From Izemoplasma sp964435595 (lineage in GTDB: Bacteria > Bacillota_I > Bacilli_A > Izemoplasmatales > Izemoplasmataceae): 64,000 bases of DNA. The translations under genes and the position numbers were made by a program. Positions 1 through 7,654 of the stretch are shown one piece after another (the stretch's first letter is position 1; each line of letters begins with the position of its first letter). The stretch is from positions 1 to 64,000 of the forward strand of contig CAYSZV010000005.1 of assembly GCA_964435595.1 (NCBI GenBank), given 5' to 3'. Below the pieces are notes generated by a model. That model did not search any database. It worked only from the letters and a program-made list of their open reading frames with translations, and was not told the DNA's origin.

Positions 1-54
1 GTAATGCTTATGGCAGTTATGCTTCCAAGTTTATCGTTCGCATCACAAATTTAA
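1..54 (+). CDS. C-terminal end of a PilC/GspF-like pilus inner-membrane protein (partial)
   Basis: Only the last 17 codons before a TAA stop are present. They encode a hydrophobic stretch ending in LPSLSFASQI, which fits the final membrane segment of type IV pilus/type II secretion platform proteins of the PilC/GspF family. The call rests mainly on position: the next genes are a pilin, a prepilin peptidase and PilM/N/O-like genes. PilC would anchor the pilus machine in the membrane and contact the assembly ATPase. The rest of the gene lies outside the window, so any other membrane protein with such a tail is possible. Confidence 0.5.
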   Translation, partial: VMLMAVMLPSLSFASQI

Positions 55-99
55 GCATTAAATGAAATCTTAAATAAATCTTAACTGGAAAATGACAGA

Positions 100-128
100 T
101 TGACATAATTAATCATCAGTGGTATATT
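100..128 (+). promoter_or_regulatory. Sigma-A-type promoter for the pilin gene
   Basis: TTGACA at 100-105 and TATATT at 123-128 are separated by 17 bases, and a TG motif precedes the -10 (extended -10). This is one of the best consensus promoters in the window, and it sits 30 bases upstream of the pilin start, as expected for an abundant structural subunit. Confidence 0.75.
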
Positions 129-158
129 TTAGATAGAAGAAAAAGAGGAGGAATTCAA

Positions 159-572
159 ATGAAAAATAACAAAGGTGTAACTTTAGTAGAATTATTAATC
201 GTTATCGTAGTAATGGGAATTATCGCTGCATTCGCTGTACCTTCTGTACAAACTATTATTAGCAATACTCGTAAAAGTTCTGTATATGCAGATGCATTAG
301 CATTAGAACAAGCAGCTGATTTATATTGTGCAGATACATTGTGTGCTTCAACAGTAACTTTAGATTGGGGAACGCTTAAAGATTATGTTGAATTAAGTAA
401 TGATGCATATTATACATTAACTGATACAACAGATGTTGCTGCAAGATCAGATAATGGACCATGGGGAATCACTTTGGAAGTAGCTACAACAACTGGTGAT
501 TGGGAGTTTGATGCTGGGGCAACACCTAGTGCTCTAACAAGAGATACTTCAGTTCGCGCTGATACTAACTAA
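159..572 (+). CDS. Type IV pilin-like protein
   Basis: A 137-residue protein with a class III prepilin signal: the short basic leader MKNNKG, then VTLVELLIV followed by a hydrophobic helix to about residue 30. Cleavage after Gly6 by prepilin peptidase would leave Val7 as residue 1 and Glu11 as the conserved Glu5. The C-terminal domain is small and acidic, with Cys57 and Cys62 close together, possibly a disulfide. A GAGGAGG ribosome binding site lies just before the start. It has its own consensus promoter and terminator, so it is probably a major pilin, although minor pilins look alike at this length. The prepilin peptidase gene follows. Confidence 0.85.
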   Translation: MKNNKGVTLVELLIVIVVMGIIAAFAVPSVQTIISNTRKSSVYADALALEQAADLYCADTLCASTVTLDWGTLKDYVELSNDAYYTLTDTTDVAARSDNGPWGITLEVATTTGDWEFDAGATPSALTRDTSVRADTN

Positions 573-590
573 AATTTTTATAAAAATATA

Positions 591-620
591 AAAGAGAGTG
601 TTTGATACACTCTTTTTTTA
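591..620 (+). terminator. Intrinsic terminator after the pilin gene
   Basis: The inverted repeat GAGTGT/ACACTC, extended by A-U pairs, is followed by a run of T. It separates the pilin transcript from the prepilin peptidase gene. Confidence 0.8.
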
Positions 621-695
621 TATAAAAATTGAAGTGAGAGACAAATTTCATTGAATTTTGACCACTATTATTATAAAATGGAAATGGTGATAAAT

Positions 696-1463
696 ATGGA
701 ATGGATTATTGACGCAATTGTATACACTTATATATTCCTGATGGGTCTTTTTCTTGGTAGTTTTTATAATGTTGTTGGGATCCGCATACCAGAGAAGAGA
801 TCTTTGTGGGGGAGAAGTGAATGCCCTAACTGTGGGCATAAATTAGGATGGCTAGAATTATTTCCGATTCTTGGCTATATTGCCATTAAGGGGAAATGTA
901 GAGAATGCAAGGGACAGGTATCTATTAAATATCCTTTGATGGAGTTATTAACAGCTTCAATATTTTTACTATCATATATCTTTTTTAGTGAAAATATGGT
1001 AGAATATAGTTTGATAGTATTATTCGTTTCTTTGATGACAATCGTGACTGTAAGTGATTCATATTACAAGATTGTTCCAGACATCATTTTAATCATCTTT
1101 TTCCTACCTATTCTTATATTAAGAATATGGAGTGGATACATGCCTTGGTATGAAGGTGTTATTGGTGGAGTTGCAGCTTTTATATTTTTATATTTAATTA
1201 TGCTTTATGGAAAGAAACGTTTTGGACAGGATGCATTAGGTGGAGGAGATATCAAGTTATATATTCTAATTGGGTTATTTTTAGGGTATCAATTGGTTTT
1301 TCTCAGTTTAATTTTCGCTGCATTGACTGGTATGATTGTTAGTGCCATTAAGAAGCAAAAAGAAGGCGAGCATATTGCATTTGTTCCGTATATCTATTTT
1401 GGAAGTATGATAGCATATTATTTTGGATATCAAATATTAGATTTATATAATTCACTATTTTAG
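696..1463 (+). CDS. pilD: Prepilin peptidase (A24 family leader peptidase/methyltransferase)
   Basis: A 255-residue polytopic membrane protein that cleaves the leader of type IV prepilins and N-methylates the new end. It begins with the family signature GSFYNVVGIRIP. A cytoplasmic zinc-binding loop follows with two CxxC pairs (CPNCGHKLGW and CRECKG). The aspartic-protease signatures come later: SDSYYKIVPD and GGGDIKLYILIG. I chose ATG 696 because GGTGA lies 5-6 bases upstream. In-frame TTG 651 and ATG 678 and 684 are possible but have poorer ribosome binding sites. The PilM-like gene follows after 17 bases. The substrate is presumably the pilin at 159-572. Confidence 0.92.
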   Translation: MEWIIDAIVYTYIFLMGLFLGSFYNVVGIRIPEKRSLWGRSECPNCGHKLGWLELFPILGYIAIKGKCRECKGQVSIKYPLMELLTASIFLLSYIFFSENMVEYSLIVLFVSLMTIVTVSDSYYKIVPDIILIIFFLPILILRIWSGYMPWYEGVIGGVAAFIFLYLIMLYGKKRFGQDALGGGDIKLYILIGLFLGYQLVFLSLIFAALTGMIVSAIKKQKEGEHIAFVPYIYFGSMIAYYFGYQILDLYNSLF

Positions 1464-1480
1464 GGGAAGAGGTGAAATAA

Positions 1481-2422
1481 ATGGCAAGAGTTTCAGTAAA
1501 TGTCTATTTTACAGATTCTGAATTTAGTTTCATTGAAAAGTCAGACGGGTACAATATGAAGAAATTGAAGTATTCTTCAGTTAAATTGCCACCAGGGACA
1601 ATCGAAAATGGAATTATCTACAGAGAAGAAAAACTGATTAAGATCATTAAAGATACCTTTAAGTTATTTAAGATCAAATCAAGAAGAGTTAACCTAGTAG
1701 TACATGAGGAACTATTCACATTTAGAAAGATTGAGGTTCCAATTATCTATAAGCCAACTGAAATTGGCGATTATATTGAATCACAAATTGGTAAAACAAT
1801 TATGATTCCTTTTGATGAGATGAAAATGGATTACATTATTCATAGAAAAAGTGAGGATGCATACGAAGTAATTATGTTCTATGCACCAAAACAAGAATTA
1901 AAAGCTTATGTGAACCTATTCTTCCAATTGAATATGCAAGTTGTAAGAACAGATATTCCACCACTTGCATTACATAGATTGTATTATTACCGTAAATATG
2001 ATGATATGAATGTTCACTTTGAAACTGACATTATGTTTTTAGGAGTATTTGATGATTCTTATTCAATGTATATATTTGATGAGGAAATCCCAATTTTCTC
2101 TCTTGTACAAAACATAAACGTTGCTGATTTAGAAGGTGAGAAATATCTTGAATTACTCGATTCTGAAGTTGCAAAAATTGCGAATTATTATAAATTCAAT
2201 ATGTACTCAGGAGATCGTCAAATAGAAAAATTAGTATTATTTAATTTAACCACGAAATTTACCAACGAAGAAGTACAAGCATTCTTCTATGAAGAAGGAT
2301 CACTCATTAAAGTTGACGTATTCAATATGAAATCGATCAGTAAGATTGTTGATACGTTAATTGACAAGGAATGTTATATTCCACTTGCGGCAAGCTTAGT
2401 TCAACCGAAAGGATTCTGGTAA
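1481..2422 (+). CDS. pilM: PilM-like type IV pilus assembly protein
   Basis: A 313-residue soluble protein without a membrane segment. Its size, position and organisation (paired N- and C-terminal halves, an IPIIYKPTEIGDYIESQI region in the middle) match the actin-like PilM family, which binds the cytoplasmic tail of PilN on the inner face of the membrane. Sequence conservation in this family is low, so the call depends partly on context: it lies between the prepilin peptidase and two single-pass membrane proteins arranged like PilN and PilO. A ribosome binding site GGGGAAGAGGTG lies upstream. Confidence 0.7.
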   Translation: MARVSVNVYFTDSEFSFIEKSDGYNMKKLKYSSVKLPPGTIENGIIYREEKLIKIIKDTFKLFKIKSRRVNLVVHEELFTFRKIEVPIIYKPTEIGDYIESQIGKTIMIPFDEMKMDYIIHRKSEDAYEVIMFYAPKQELKAYVNLFFQLNMQVVRTDIPPLALHRLYYYRKYDDMNVHFETDIMFLGVFDDSYSMYIFDEEIPIFSLVQNINVADLEGEKYLELLDSEVAKIANYYKFNMYSGDRQIEKLVLFNLTTKFTNEEVQAFFYEEGSLIKVDVFNMKSISKIVDTLIDKECYIPLAASLVQPKGFW

Positions 2423-2423
2423 T

Positions 2424-3017
2424 ATGGCTAAGGACTTTGTATACGAGAAGGGTGTAAATAGCGTTGGTGATTTTATATATGTAGATTTATTACCTCAAAC
2501 TAGGAGAGGTAGACAGTTTAATTCAAATGTAATATTAGCATTATTGTTTGCATTGGTTTTATTATTTGTGCTTGTATTTTGGCCATATAGAACTCTTACA
2601 ACTCAATTTGAAGGATTAAACGATTTGAACAATGATTTACAAAATGAATTGAATTTGACACAAGAAGAATTCAATGGATATAATATCGATTTAGAATTGG
2701 TTGAATATGAAGGTCGAATACAAGACCTTACAAATTATCGTGTTGACTTTAACTATTTACTTGATGATGTTGAATTACAAGTAACAAATGATGTAATTGA
2801 TGGAAGGATTACCTTTATTAGTTATTCTGCTGAGAGAGAGGTATTGGAGGTTACCGTTGTATTAACCGAAAAAATCAACTTCAATATCTTAGATTCTATG
2901 TTTGAAGGACTTGATTGGGTCATGCACAGTACTTCCCCTACTGATGCTCAACGTATCGGAGACACTGTTGAATGGGAAAAAACATTCATATTGGAGGTGA
3001 ATCTCGATGCTGAGTAG
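2424..3017 (+). CDS. pilN: PilN-like type IV pilus assembly protein
   Basis: A 197-residue bitopic membrane protein. It has a short N-terminal cytoplasmic tail with the motif DLLPQTRRGRQ, which matches the conserved NLLP-type PilM-binding motif of PilN. One membrane helix (about residues 37-55) follows, then a coiled-coil-like stretch rich in Leu, Asn and Glu, and an extracytoplasmic domain. It starts one base after the PilM-like gene stops and overlaps the next gene by 11 bases, so the three are translationally coupled. The function is inferred from architecture and position. Confidence 0.72.
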   Translation: MAKDFVYEKGVNSVGDFIYVDLLPQTRRGRQFNSNVILALLFALVLLFVLVFWPYRTLTTQFEGLNDLNNDLQNELNLTQEEFNGYNIDLELVEYEGRIQDLTNYRVDFNYLLDDVELQVTNDVIDGRITFISYSAEREVLEVTVVLTEKINFNILDSMFEGLDWVMHSTSPTDAQRIGDTVEWEKTFILEVNLDAE

Positions 3018-3588
3018 AAGAACAAGTAATTTGATTTTCTATGCTGTTATTTTAGCTATAACTTTAGTGGTTGCAGTGACTAGATTATTAATTGTTGGTG
3101 CAATCAATAACAAAATAGATGATACAGTTATTAGCAATAGAACATTGCAATCTAGAATTGAAACACTTGAACAAGCAGTACAAGAACACAAAGATACAGC
3201 ATCTGATCATTTGTATCAATTATATGACAAAGTACCTCAAGAATTTAATCAAGAAGAGTTAGGGTATTATACGGAAGCACAATTAGAATTGATTGGAATC
3301 ACAGATGATTTTGATGTTAGAAGAACCGTGAACATTTCTGATGAAGTGGAGATTAGTCACACAAGTTCATTTAGTGGCCTAGAAGAACAATTCAAAATTG
3401 TTGAGGTTTATGTTTATTTTGAAACTCAGAACTTATTAGTGGTGGATGATTTTATTGATAAATTATACTCTAGTGAACAAATATTTGTGGTAAGTGAAAT
3501 CGAGTTTTCAAATTACACAAGTGGTCAAAATGTTGGGGTAAACATTACGTTCTTAGCATTTTATGAACTAGAAACACCAACTGAATAA
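3007..3588 (+). CDS. pilO: PilO-like type IV pilus assembly protein
   Basis: A 193-residue bitopic protein with a membrane segment at about residues 9-31, a heptad-like region (ISNRTLQSRIETLEQAV), then an extracytoplasmic alpha/beta domain. This is the PilO layout. PilO pairs with PilN to form the alignment subcomplex linking the inner-membrane motor to the pilus. It overlaps the PilN-like gene by 11 bases and is the last gene of the cluster, followed by a terminator. No PilP or secretin gene follows, as expected for a cell without an outer membrane. Confidence 0.68.
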   Translation: MLSRRTSNLIFYAVILAITLVVAVTRLLIVGAINNKIDDTVISNRTLQSRIETLEQAVQEHKDTASDHLYQLYDKVPQEFNQEELGYYTEAQLELIGITDDFDVRRTVNISDEVEISHTSSFSGLEEQFKIVEVYVYFETQNLLVVDDFIDKLYSSEQIFVVSEIEFSNYTSGQNVGVNITFLAFYELETPTE

Positions 3589-3595
3589 AAAAAAT

Positions 3596-3627
3596 AAAGA
3601 AGCGTGCAATTATGCAAGCTTCTTTTT
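3596..3627. terminator. Bidirectional terminator between the pilus cluster and ispG
   Basis: The palindrome AAGAAGC-G-TGCA-ATTA-TGCA-A-GCTTCTT is flanked by A-rich and T-rich tracts on its two sides, so it can end transcripts converging from the pilO and ispG sides. It overlaps the last codons of ispG. Confidence 0.75.
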
Positions 3628-4680
3628 ATTATCTATAAAATTGTGAATTTCCTTTATTAACTCATCATACATATCTTTTTCGTGTACTTTTTTTACAACT
3701 TCTCCATTGACGAAAATGAGACCACCGTTGCGCCCGCCAGCAATTCCGACGTCTGCAGCTTTAGCTTCACCTGGGCCATTAACGGCACAACCCATTACAG
3801 CAACAGTTATTTCATCTTCAATTGTTTCTAAGTACTCTTCAACACGTTCCAATAAAGGGAACATATTATATTGTAGTCGTCCGCATGTTGGGCAACTAAC
3901 AATTTTTGGCTTATCATATAAATCGAGAGCACTTAGTAGTTCTTTTGCAACTTTTACTTCTTCAACAGGATCTGTACTTAAACTTACTCGGATTGTATTA
4001 CCCAATCCTTGATATAATAAGATTCCAAGTCCAATTGATGATTTAATTGTTCCAGTGAACTTTGTTCCACTTTCAGTAATTCCAATGTGAAGAGGATACG
4101 AATACAATTCTGCGGCCATTTTATATGCTTCTACAGCCTTATGGATATCACTTGATTTCAAAGAGATAACAATATCATAAAAATCAAACTTTTCTAACAA
4201 ATCAACATGATATTTCAAAGAAGCAATCATTCCTTCAGCTGTAACTCCATATTGCTCTTGGATATGCTTTTCTAAACTACCACCATTGATACCAATCCGA
4301 ATTGGAATATTCTTTTCCTTACAAGCATCAACAACTTTTTTGATACGGTCTTCACTACCAATATTCCCTGGATTAATTCTTATTTTATCAATCCCAGATT
4401 CAATTGCTTGAAGTGCCAAACGATAGTCAAAATGTATATCTGCTACAAGGGGGATATTGATTTCTTTTTTGATCTCTTTAATTGCAATTGCATCTTCCAT
4501 ATCAAAAACAGCAAGTCTTACGATTTCAGCTCCAGCAGTAGCTAATTCTTTGATTTGAGCTATTGATTCTTCTATATCTTTCGCCTTTTTTGTAGTCATT
4601 GTTTGGATTACAACTTTGTCGTTATTTCCAATTTGAATGTCTTTCACAAAAATAGGTCTTGTTTCTGTTCTTTTAAACAT
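3610..4680 (-). CDS. ispG: 4-hydroxy-3-methylbut-2-enyl diphosphate synthase (flavodoxin/ferredoxin)
   Basis: This 356-residue enzyme carries out the penultimate step of the MEP isoprenoid pathway, making HMBPP from MEcPP with a [4Fe-4S] cluster. The N-terminal TIM-barrel part contains VADIHFDYRLAL and KIRINPGNIG. The C-terminal cluster-binding part has SCPTCGR and the conserved CAVNGPGEAKAADVGIAGG segment with the catalytic Glu. I chose ATG 4680 because GGTGAT lies just upstream and homologues begin here (MFKRTETRPIFV). The 46 upstream codons are not protein-like. The gene is transcribed divergently from rpmG. The ferredoxin at 23564-23731 is a possible electron donor (inference). Confidence 0.95.
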   Translation of the reverse strand: MFKRTETRPIFVKDIQIGNNDKVVIQTMTTKKAKDIEESIAQIKELATAGAEIVRLAVFDMEDAIAIKEIKKEINIPLVADIHFDYRLALQAIESGIDKIRINPGNIGSEDRIKKVVDACKEKNIPIRIGINGGSLEKHIQEQYGVTAEGMIASLKYHVDLLEKFDFYDIVISLKSSDIHKAVEAYKMAAELYSYPLHIGITESGTKFTGTIKSSIGLGILLYQGLGNTIRVSLSTDPVEEVKVAKELLSALDLYDKPKIVSCPTCGRLQYNMFPLLERVEEYLETIEDEITVAVMGCAVNGPGEAKAADVGIAGGRNGGLIFVNGEVVKKVHEKDMYDELIKEIHNFIDNKKKLA

Positions 4681-4732
4681 ATTATCACCATTTTTATTAT
4701 ACCTTATATAGGTAAAAAAATATATAAATGTG

Positions 4733-4761
4733 TTGCTTTTTCTAAAAAAGTTTGGTATATT
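4733..4761 (+). promoter_or_regulatory. Promoter for rpmG
   Basis: TTGCTT at 4733-4738 and TATATT at 4756-4761 are spaced by 17 bases, with a TGG extended -10 element. It lies 28 bases upstream of the rpmG start, in the gap shared with divergent ispG. Confidence 0.65.
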
Positions 4762-4789
4762 ATAAAAGACTTTAGTGAGGAGGAATATT

Positions 4790-4939
4790 ATGAGAGTACA
4801 ATTTACAATGAGATGCACTGAATGTAAAAGTGAGAACTATAGAATGAACAAAAACAAAAAGTTACATCCGGAGAGATTAGAAACAAAAAAATTCTGTCCT
4901 AAATGTCGTCAACAAACAGTTCACAAAGAGAAAAAATAA
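4790..4939 (+). CDS. rpmG: 50S ribosomal protein L33
   Basis: A 49-residue zinc-ribbon ribosomal protein of the large subunit. The sequence begins MRVQFTMRCTECKSENY and has a second pair KFCPKCRQQT, giving the CxxC...CxxC form (zinc-binding L33). The length is typical of the family. The start follows GAGGAGG by six bases. Many Firmicutes place secE and nusG after an rpmG copy; here a terminator and glcK follow instead. Confidence 0.95.
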   Translation: MRVQFTMRCTECKSENYRMNKNKKLHPERLETKKFCPKCRQQTVHKEKK

Positions 4940-4941
4940 AC

Positions 4942-4967
4942 AAAAACTTCTGTCTAGAAGTTTTTTT
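4942..4967 (+). terminator. Intrinsic terminator after rpmG
   Basis: AAAAACTTCT, a four-base loop and AGAAGTTTTT, followed by further T. It lies between rpmG and glcK. No clear separate glcK promoter is visible, so partial read-through is likely. Confidence 0.75.
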
Positions 4968-4983
4968 AAATTGAGGTGACAGT

Positions 4984-5910
4984 ATGAAACTAGTTGTAGG
5001 AGTAGATGTTGGTGGGACTACTTGTAAAATTGGAGTTTTTGATACAGAAGGAAATCTCCAAAAAAAATGGGAACTTTTTACTAACAAAAAAGACAATGGG
5101 GAACACGTAATGTCTGACATCTATAAATCGTTGCTACAAAAAAAAGTAAATCTTGATGATGTTCTAGGATATGGATTTGGAGTTCCTGGTCCTGTTGTAA
5201 ACGGAACTGTTTTGAGAGCAGTAAATATAGGATGGCCAGAAAAAGATTTGGCTCTTGAATTTTCACAACTTGTTGGAAATAGCAATGTACATGTTGGAAA
5301 TGATGCAAATGTAGCAGCTTTAGGAGAGTCGTTCAAAGGTGCGGCAAAAGGTAAAAAAGATATCGCTATGATCACATTGGGAACTGGAATCGGTGGTGGA
5401 ATCATTGTTGATGGACATCGTATTGATGGTGTATTTGGTGCTGGTGGAGAGATTGGCCATATAGTTTGTCATTCTGATCATCCAAGAGAATGTAACTGTG
5501 GATCGATTGGATGTCTTGAAACGATTGCAAGCGCAACAGGTATAAAAAAGGAATTCAAATATTTATTAAAACACACCGATTTAAAAACAAACATAAAGGA
5601 TGTTTCAAGACCATCTGCCAAGAAGATTTTTGCAGCTGCTGAGAATGGTGATGAACTTAGTAACGCCGTAATTGATGAAGTTGCTAGAGTGCTTGGATAT
5701 GCTTGCCATATCATAAGTCTTATGACCAATCCTGAAGTGATTGTATTTGGTGGTGGAGTGTCAAGAGCAGGAGAGTTTTTGTTTGAAAAAGTACGAACCG
5801 AGTTTAAAAAATACAAATTTCATGCTGCACAATATACAAAAATTGTTGGGGCTGAGTTAGGGAATGATGCAGGAATGTATGGAGCTGCATATATGGTAAC
5901 AAATGCTTAA
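4984..5910 (+). CDS. glcK: ROK-family glucokinase
   Basis: A 308-residue ROK kinase that phosphorylates glucose with ATP. The N-terminal phosphate-binding motif is VDVGGTTCKIGVFD. The sugar-binding loop and DANVAALGE (catalytic Asp) are in the middle, with GTGIGGG after them. The ROK signature GEIGHIVC ends in the zinc-binding CNCGSIGCLE. The length matches Bacillus GlcK. It overlaps the following MBL hydrolase gene by eight bases, a pairing like Bacillus yqgX near glcK. Specificity for glucose over other hexoses is inferred from similarity only. Confidence 0.88.
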   Translation: MKLVVGVDVGGTTCKIGVFDTEGNLQKKWELFTNKKDNGEHVMSDIYKSLLQKKVNLDDVLGYGFGVPGPVVNGTVLRAVNIGWPEKDLALEFSQLVGNSNVHVGNDANVAALGESFKGAAKGKKDIAMITLGTGIGGGIIVDGHRIDGVFGAGGEIGHIVCHSDHPRECNCGSIGCLETIASATGIKKEFKYLLKHTDLKTNIKDVSRPSAKKIFAAAENGDELSNAVIDEVARVLGYACHIISLMTNPEVIVFGGGVSRAGEFLFEKVRTEFKKYKFHAAQYTKIVGAELGNDAGMYGAAYMVTNA

Positions 5911-6520
5911 AACATTTATAAGTGATTTTACTGAAAATACGTACTTAATTTCAGAAAAAAAGGAAACAATTATCATTGATCCAGGTGTGAAATTTAATGA
6001 ATTATCAGATTACGTTTCTGAAAACGACTTGCATGTTAAAGCTATATTACTTACACACGGACATGTAGATCATATTTTCACTTTAAATGAATGTGTAGAT
6101 GCCTTTGATTGTCCAGTTTATATTCACGAAAATGAACGTGATTTCTTGTTTGATCCAAATTTAAATTTATCATCTACCATTTATAAAAAAATTGTATTAC
6201 AAAATAAAAGCAAAGTAGTAACATATAAAGATAAAGATATGATTGAACTGCCTTATAATAATTTAAAGGTTATATATACTCCAGGACATACAAGAGGTTC
6301 AAGTTGTTTTCTGTATAAACATTTCTTGTTTAGTGGAGATACAATCTTTAGTGATGGTGTAGGACGAACAGACCTTCCTACAGGATCACAAAAGAAATTA
6401 ACAGATAGTATTAATATGATATTAAACAAATTGAAGGATAATACAGTGATTTATCCGGGACACGGAACCTTCACAACGGTCGCAACACAAAAGGATTCGT
6501 GCTACTTATATCGTAAATAA
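5903..6520 (+). CDS. MBL-fold metallo-hydrolase (glyoxalase II-like, YqgX type)
   Basis: A 205-residue metallo-beta-lactamase-fold hydrolase. Metal ligands are visible: THGHVDH (HxHxDH), TPGHTRGS, the GDTIFSDGVGRTDL segment and PGHGTFTTV. This is the short glyoxalase II-like form that lacks the C-terminal substrate domain of true GloB. It probably hydrolyses a thioester or similar metabolite, but the substrate cannot be read from the sequence. It is translationally coupled to glcK and followed by a terminator. Confidence 0.85.
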   Translation: MLKTFISDFTENTYLISEKKETIIIDPGVKFNELSDYVSENDLHVKAILLTHGHVDHIFTLNECVDAFDCPVYIHENERDFLFDPNLNLSSTIYKKIVLQNKSKVVTYKDKDMIELPYNNLKVIYTPGHTRGSSCFLYKHFLFSGDTIFSDGVGRTDLPTGSQKKLTDSINMILNKLKDNTVIYPGHGTFTTVATQKDSCYLYRK

Positions 6521-6545
6521 CAGCCTTTTATGGCTGTTTTTTTAT
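6520..6545 (+). terminator. Intrinsic terminator after the glcK operon
   Basis: ACAGCC, a six-base loop and GGCTGT, followed by a long T run. It insulates the heat-shock operon that starts just downstream. Confidence 0.85.
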
Positions 6546-6548
6546 TAT

Positions 6549-6575
6549 TTAGCACTCTTTTCTTGACACTGCTAA
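6549..6575 (+). promoter_or_regulatory. CIRCE element 1 (HrcA operator), overlapping the -35
   Basis: TTAGCACTC at 6549-6557 is a perfect CIRCE left half. After exactly nine bases comes CACTGCTAA at 6567-6575, which matches the right half GAGTGCTAA at 7 of 9 positions. The operator covers the -35 box TTGACA (6563-6568). HrcA bound here would block RNA polymerase at the heat-shock promoter. Confidence 0.88.
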
Positions 6576-6591
6576 AAGCATAGTATATAAT
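6563..6591 (+). promoter_or_regulatory. Sigma-A promoter of the hrcA-grpE-dnaK-dnaJ operon
   Basis: TTGACA at 6563-6568 and TATAAT at 6586-6591 are both perfect consensus hexamers separated by 17 bases. The promoter lies between two CIRCE operators, as expected for a strong promoter held down by HrcA under non-stress conditions. Confidence 0.92.
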
Positions 6592-6595
6592 AGTG

Positions 6596-6622
6596 TTGGC
6601 ATTCAAGTTCAGAGAGTGCTAA
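6596..6622 (+). promoter_or_regulatory. CIRCE element 2 (HrcA operator), at the transcription start
   Basis: TTGGCATTC at 6596-6604 matches the left half at 7 of 9 positions. After nine bases comes the perfect right half GAGTGCTAA at 6614-6622. It covers the expected transcription start and ends just before the hrcA ribosome binding site GGAGGTGA. It would therefore also lie in the 5' untranslated RNA. Confidence 0.88.
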
Positions 6623-6635
6623 TGGAGGTGAGTTT

Positions 6636-7649
6636 ATGCTTACACAACGCCAAGAAATTGTATTGAAATTAATTGTAGAAGAATACATTAAAACAGCTGA
6701 ACCTGTCGGTAGTAGAACGTTATCGAAATTACTAGATTTTAGTCCAGCAACAATACGAAATGAAATGGCAGATCTTGAGGATCTCGGCTTTTTAGAGAAA
6801 ACACATACATCAAGTGGTCGTGTACCAAGTGATCAAGGATATCATTATTATATAGAGCAACTATTAGGTGAAAGTGTTTCGGATGGCCAAGGTTATGAAT
6901 TTATTGATGAAATTTTTACTCAAGATAATGTAAAAAGAGACGAAACAATCAGACAAGCAATGAACTTATTGTCAACACTTACAAACTATACTACGATTGC
7001 ATTGGGACCTAATGCATATGGTAGCAAAGTGAAGAAGATTGAACTTGTACCATTGTATGAAAATATATGTATCTTATTGGTCATTACGAATATGGGACAC
7101 ATAGAAAGCAAACAAATTGCTATTCCTAACAACACAGATTTGGATGAAATGAAGAGAGTTATTGAAATATTTAATGATATATTATTTGATTGTCCAATTT
7201 CTAAAGTTAGTGAAAAACTTCATTATGAGATAAATTCAGACAAGATCAAGGAAATTATGATTTATAATCAAACTATTATTGATACGTTCTTGGAAGCTTT
7301 TACGAAATTTACTCAAAGTAAGTATTATTTAACTGGACAAAATAACATGTTGTATCAACCTGAATTCAAAAGTGTTGAACGGGTAAGAGAACTATTATCT
7401 TATTTTGAAAAGAATGAAATATTCCAACTTGTTGAAAATGTTGAGAATAAAGGTCTCACTGTGAAGATTGGTAAAGAAAACGCTGTGTCTGCAATGAGAG
7501 ACTGTACTGTTATTACAGTACCGTATCATATCAATAATAATAAAAGTGGGGCTATCGCAATTGTAGGCCCGACTAGAATGGAGTACCAAAAGGTTATTCC
7601 GTTAATAAAATATCTCGCAGCTAAGATGACGAAACTATATAAGGAGTAA
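6636..7649 (+). CDS. hrcA: Heat-inducible transcription repressor HrcA
   Basis: A 337-residue repressor that binds CIRCE operators and is kept active by GroEL in other Firmicutes. The N-terminal winged helix includes QEIVLKLIVEEYIKTAEPVGS and SPATIRNEMADLEDLGFLEK, then SSGRVPSDQGYHYY. The C-terminal part is the GAF-like dimerisation region. It is first in its operon and controlled by the two CIRCE sites upstream, which implies autoregulation. The start follows GGAGGTGA by seven bases. grpE follows after five bases. Confidence 0.96.
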   Translation: MLTQRQEIVLKLIVEEYIKTAEPVGSRTLSKLLDFSPATIRNEMADLEDLGFLEKTHTSSGRVPSDQGYHYYIEQLLGESVSDGQGYEFIDEIFTQDNVKRDETIRQAMNLLSTLTNYTTIALGPNAYGSKVKKIELVPLYENICILLVITNMGHIESKQIAIPNNTDLDEMKRVIEIFNDILFDCPISKVSEKLHYEINSDKIKEIMIYNQTIIDTFLEAFTKFTQSKYYLTGQNNMLYQPEFKSVERVRELLSYFEKNEIFQLVENVENKGLTVKIGKENAVSAMRDCTVITVPYHINNNKSGAIAIVGPTRMEYQKVIPLIKYLAAKMTKLYKE

Positions 7650-7654
7650 CGTAA

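Noticed and set aside
4681..4818. An N-terminal extension of IspG of about 46 residues.
   Set aside because: The extra sequence is unlike any IspG start, and a GGTGAT site sits right before ATG 4680. The region instead holds divergent promoters.
6549..6622. A single CIRCE with a 56-base spacer made of the two perfect half-sites.
   Set aside because: Each perfect half has its own 7-of-9 partner at the standard nine-base spacing, giving two ordinary elements.
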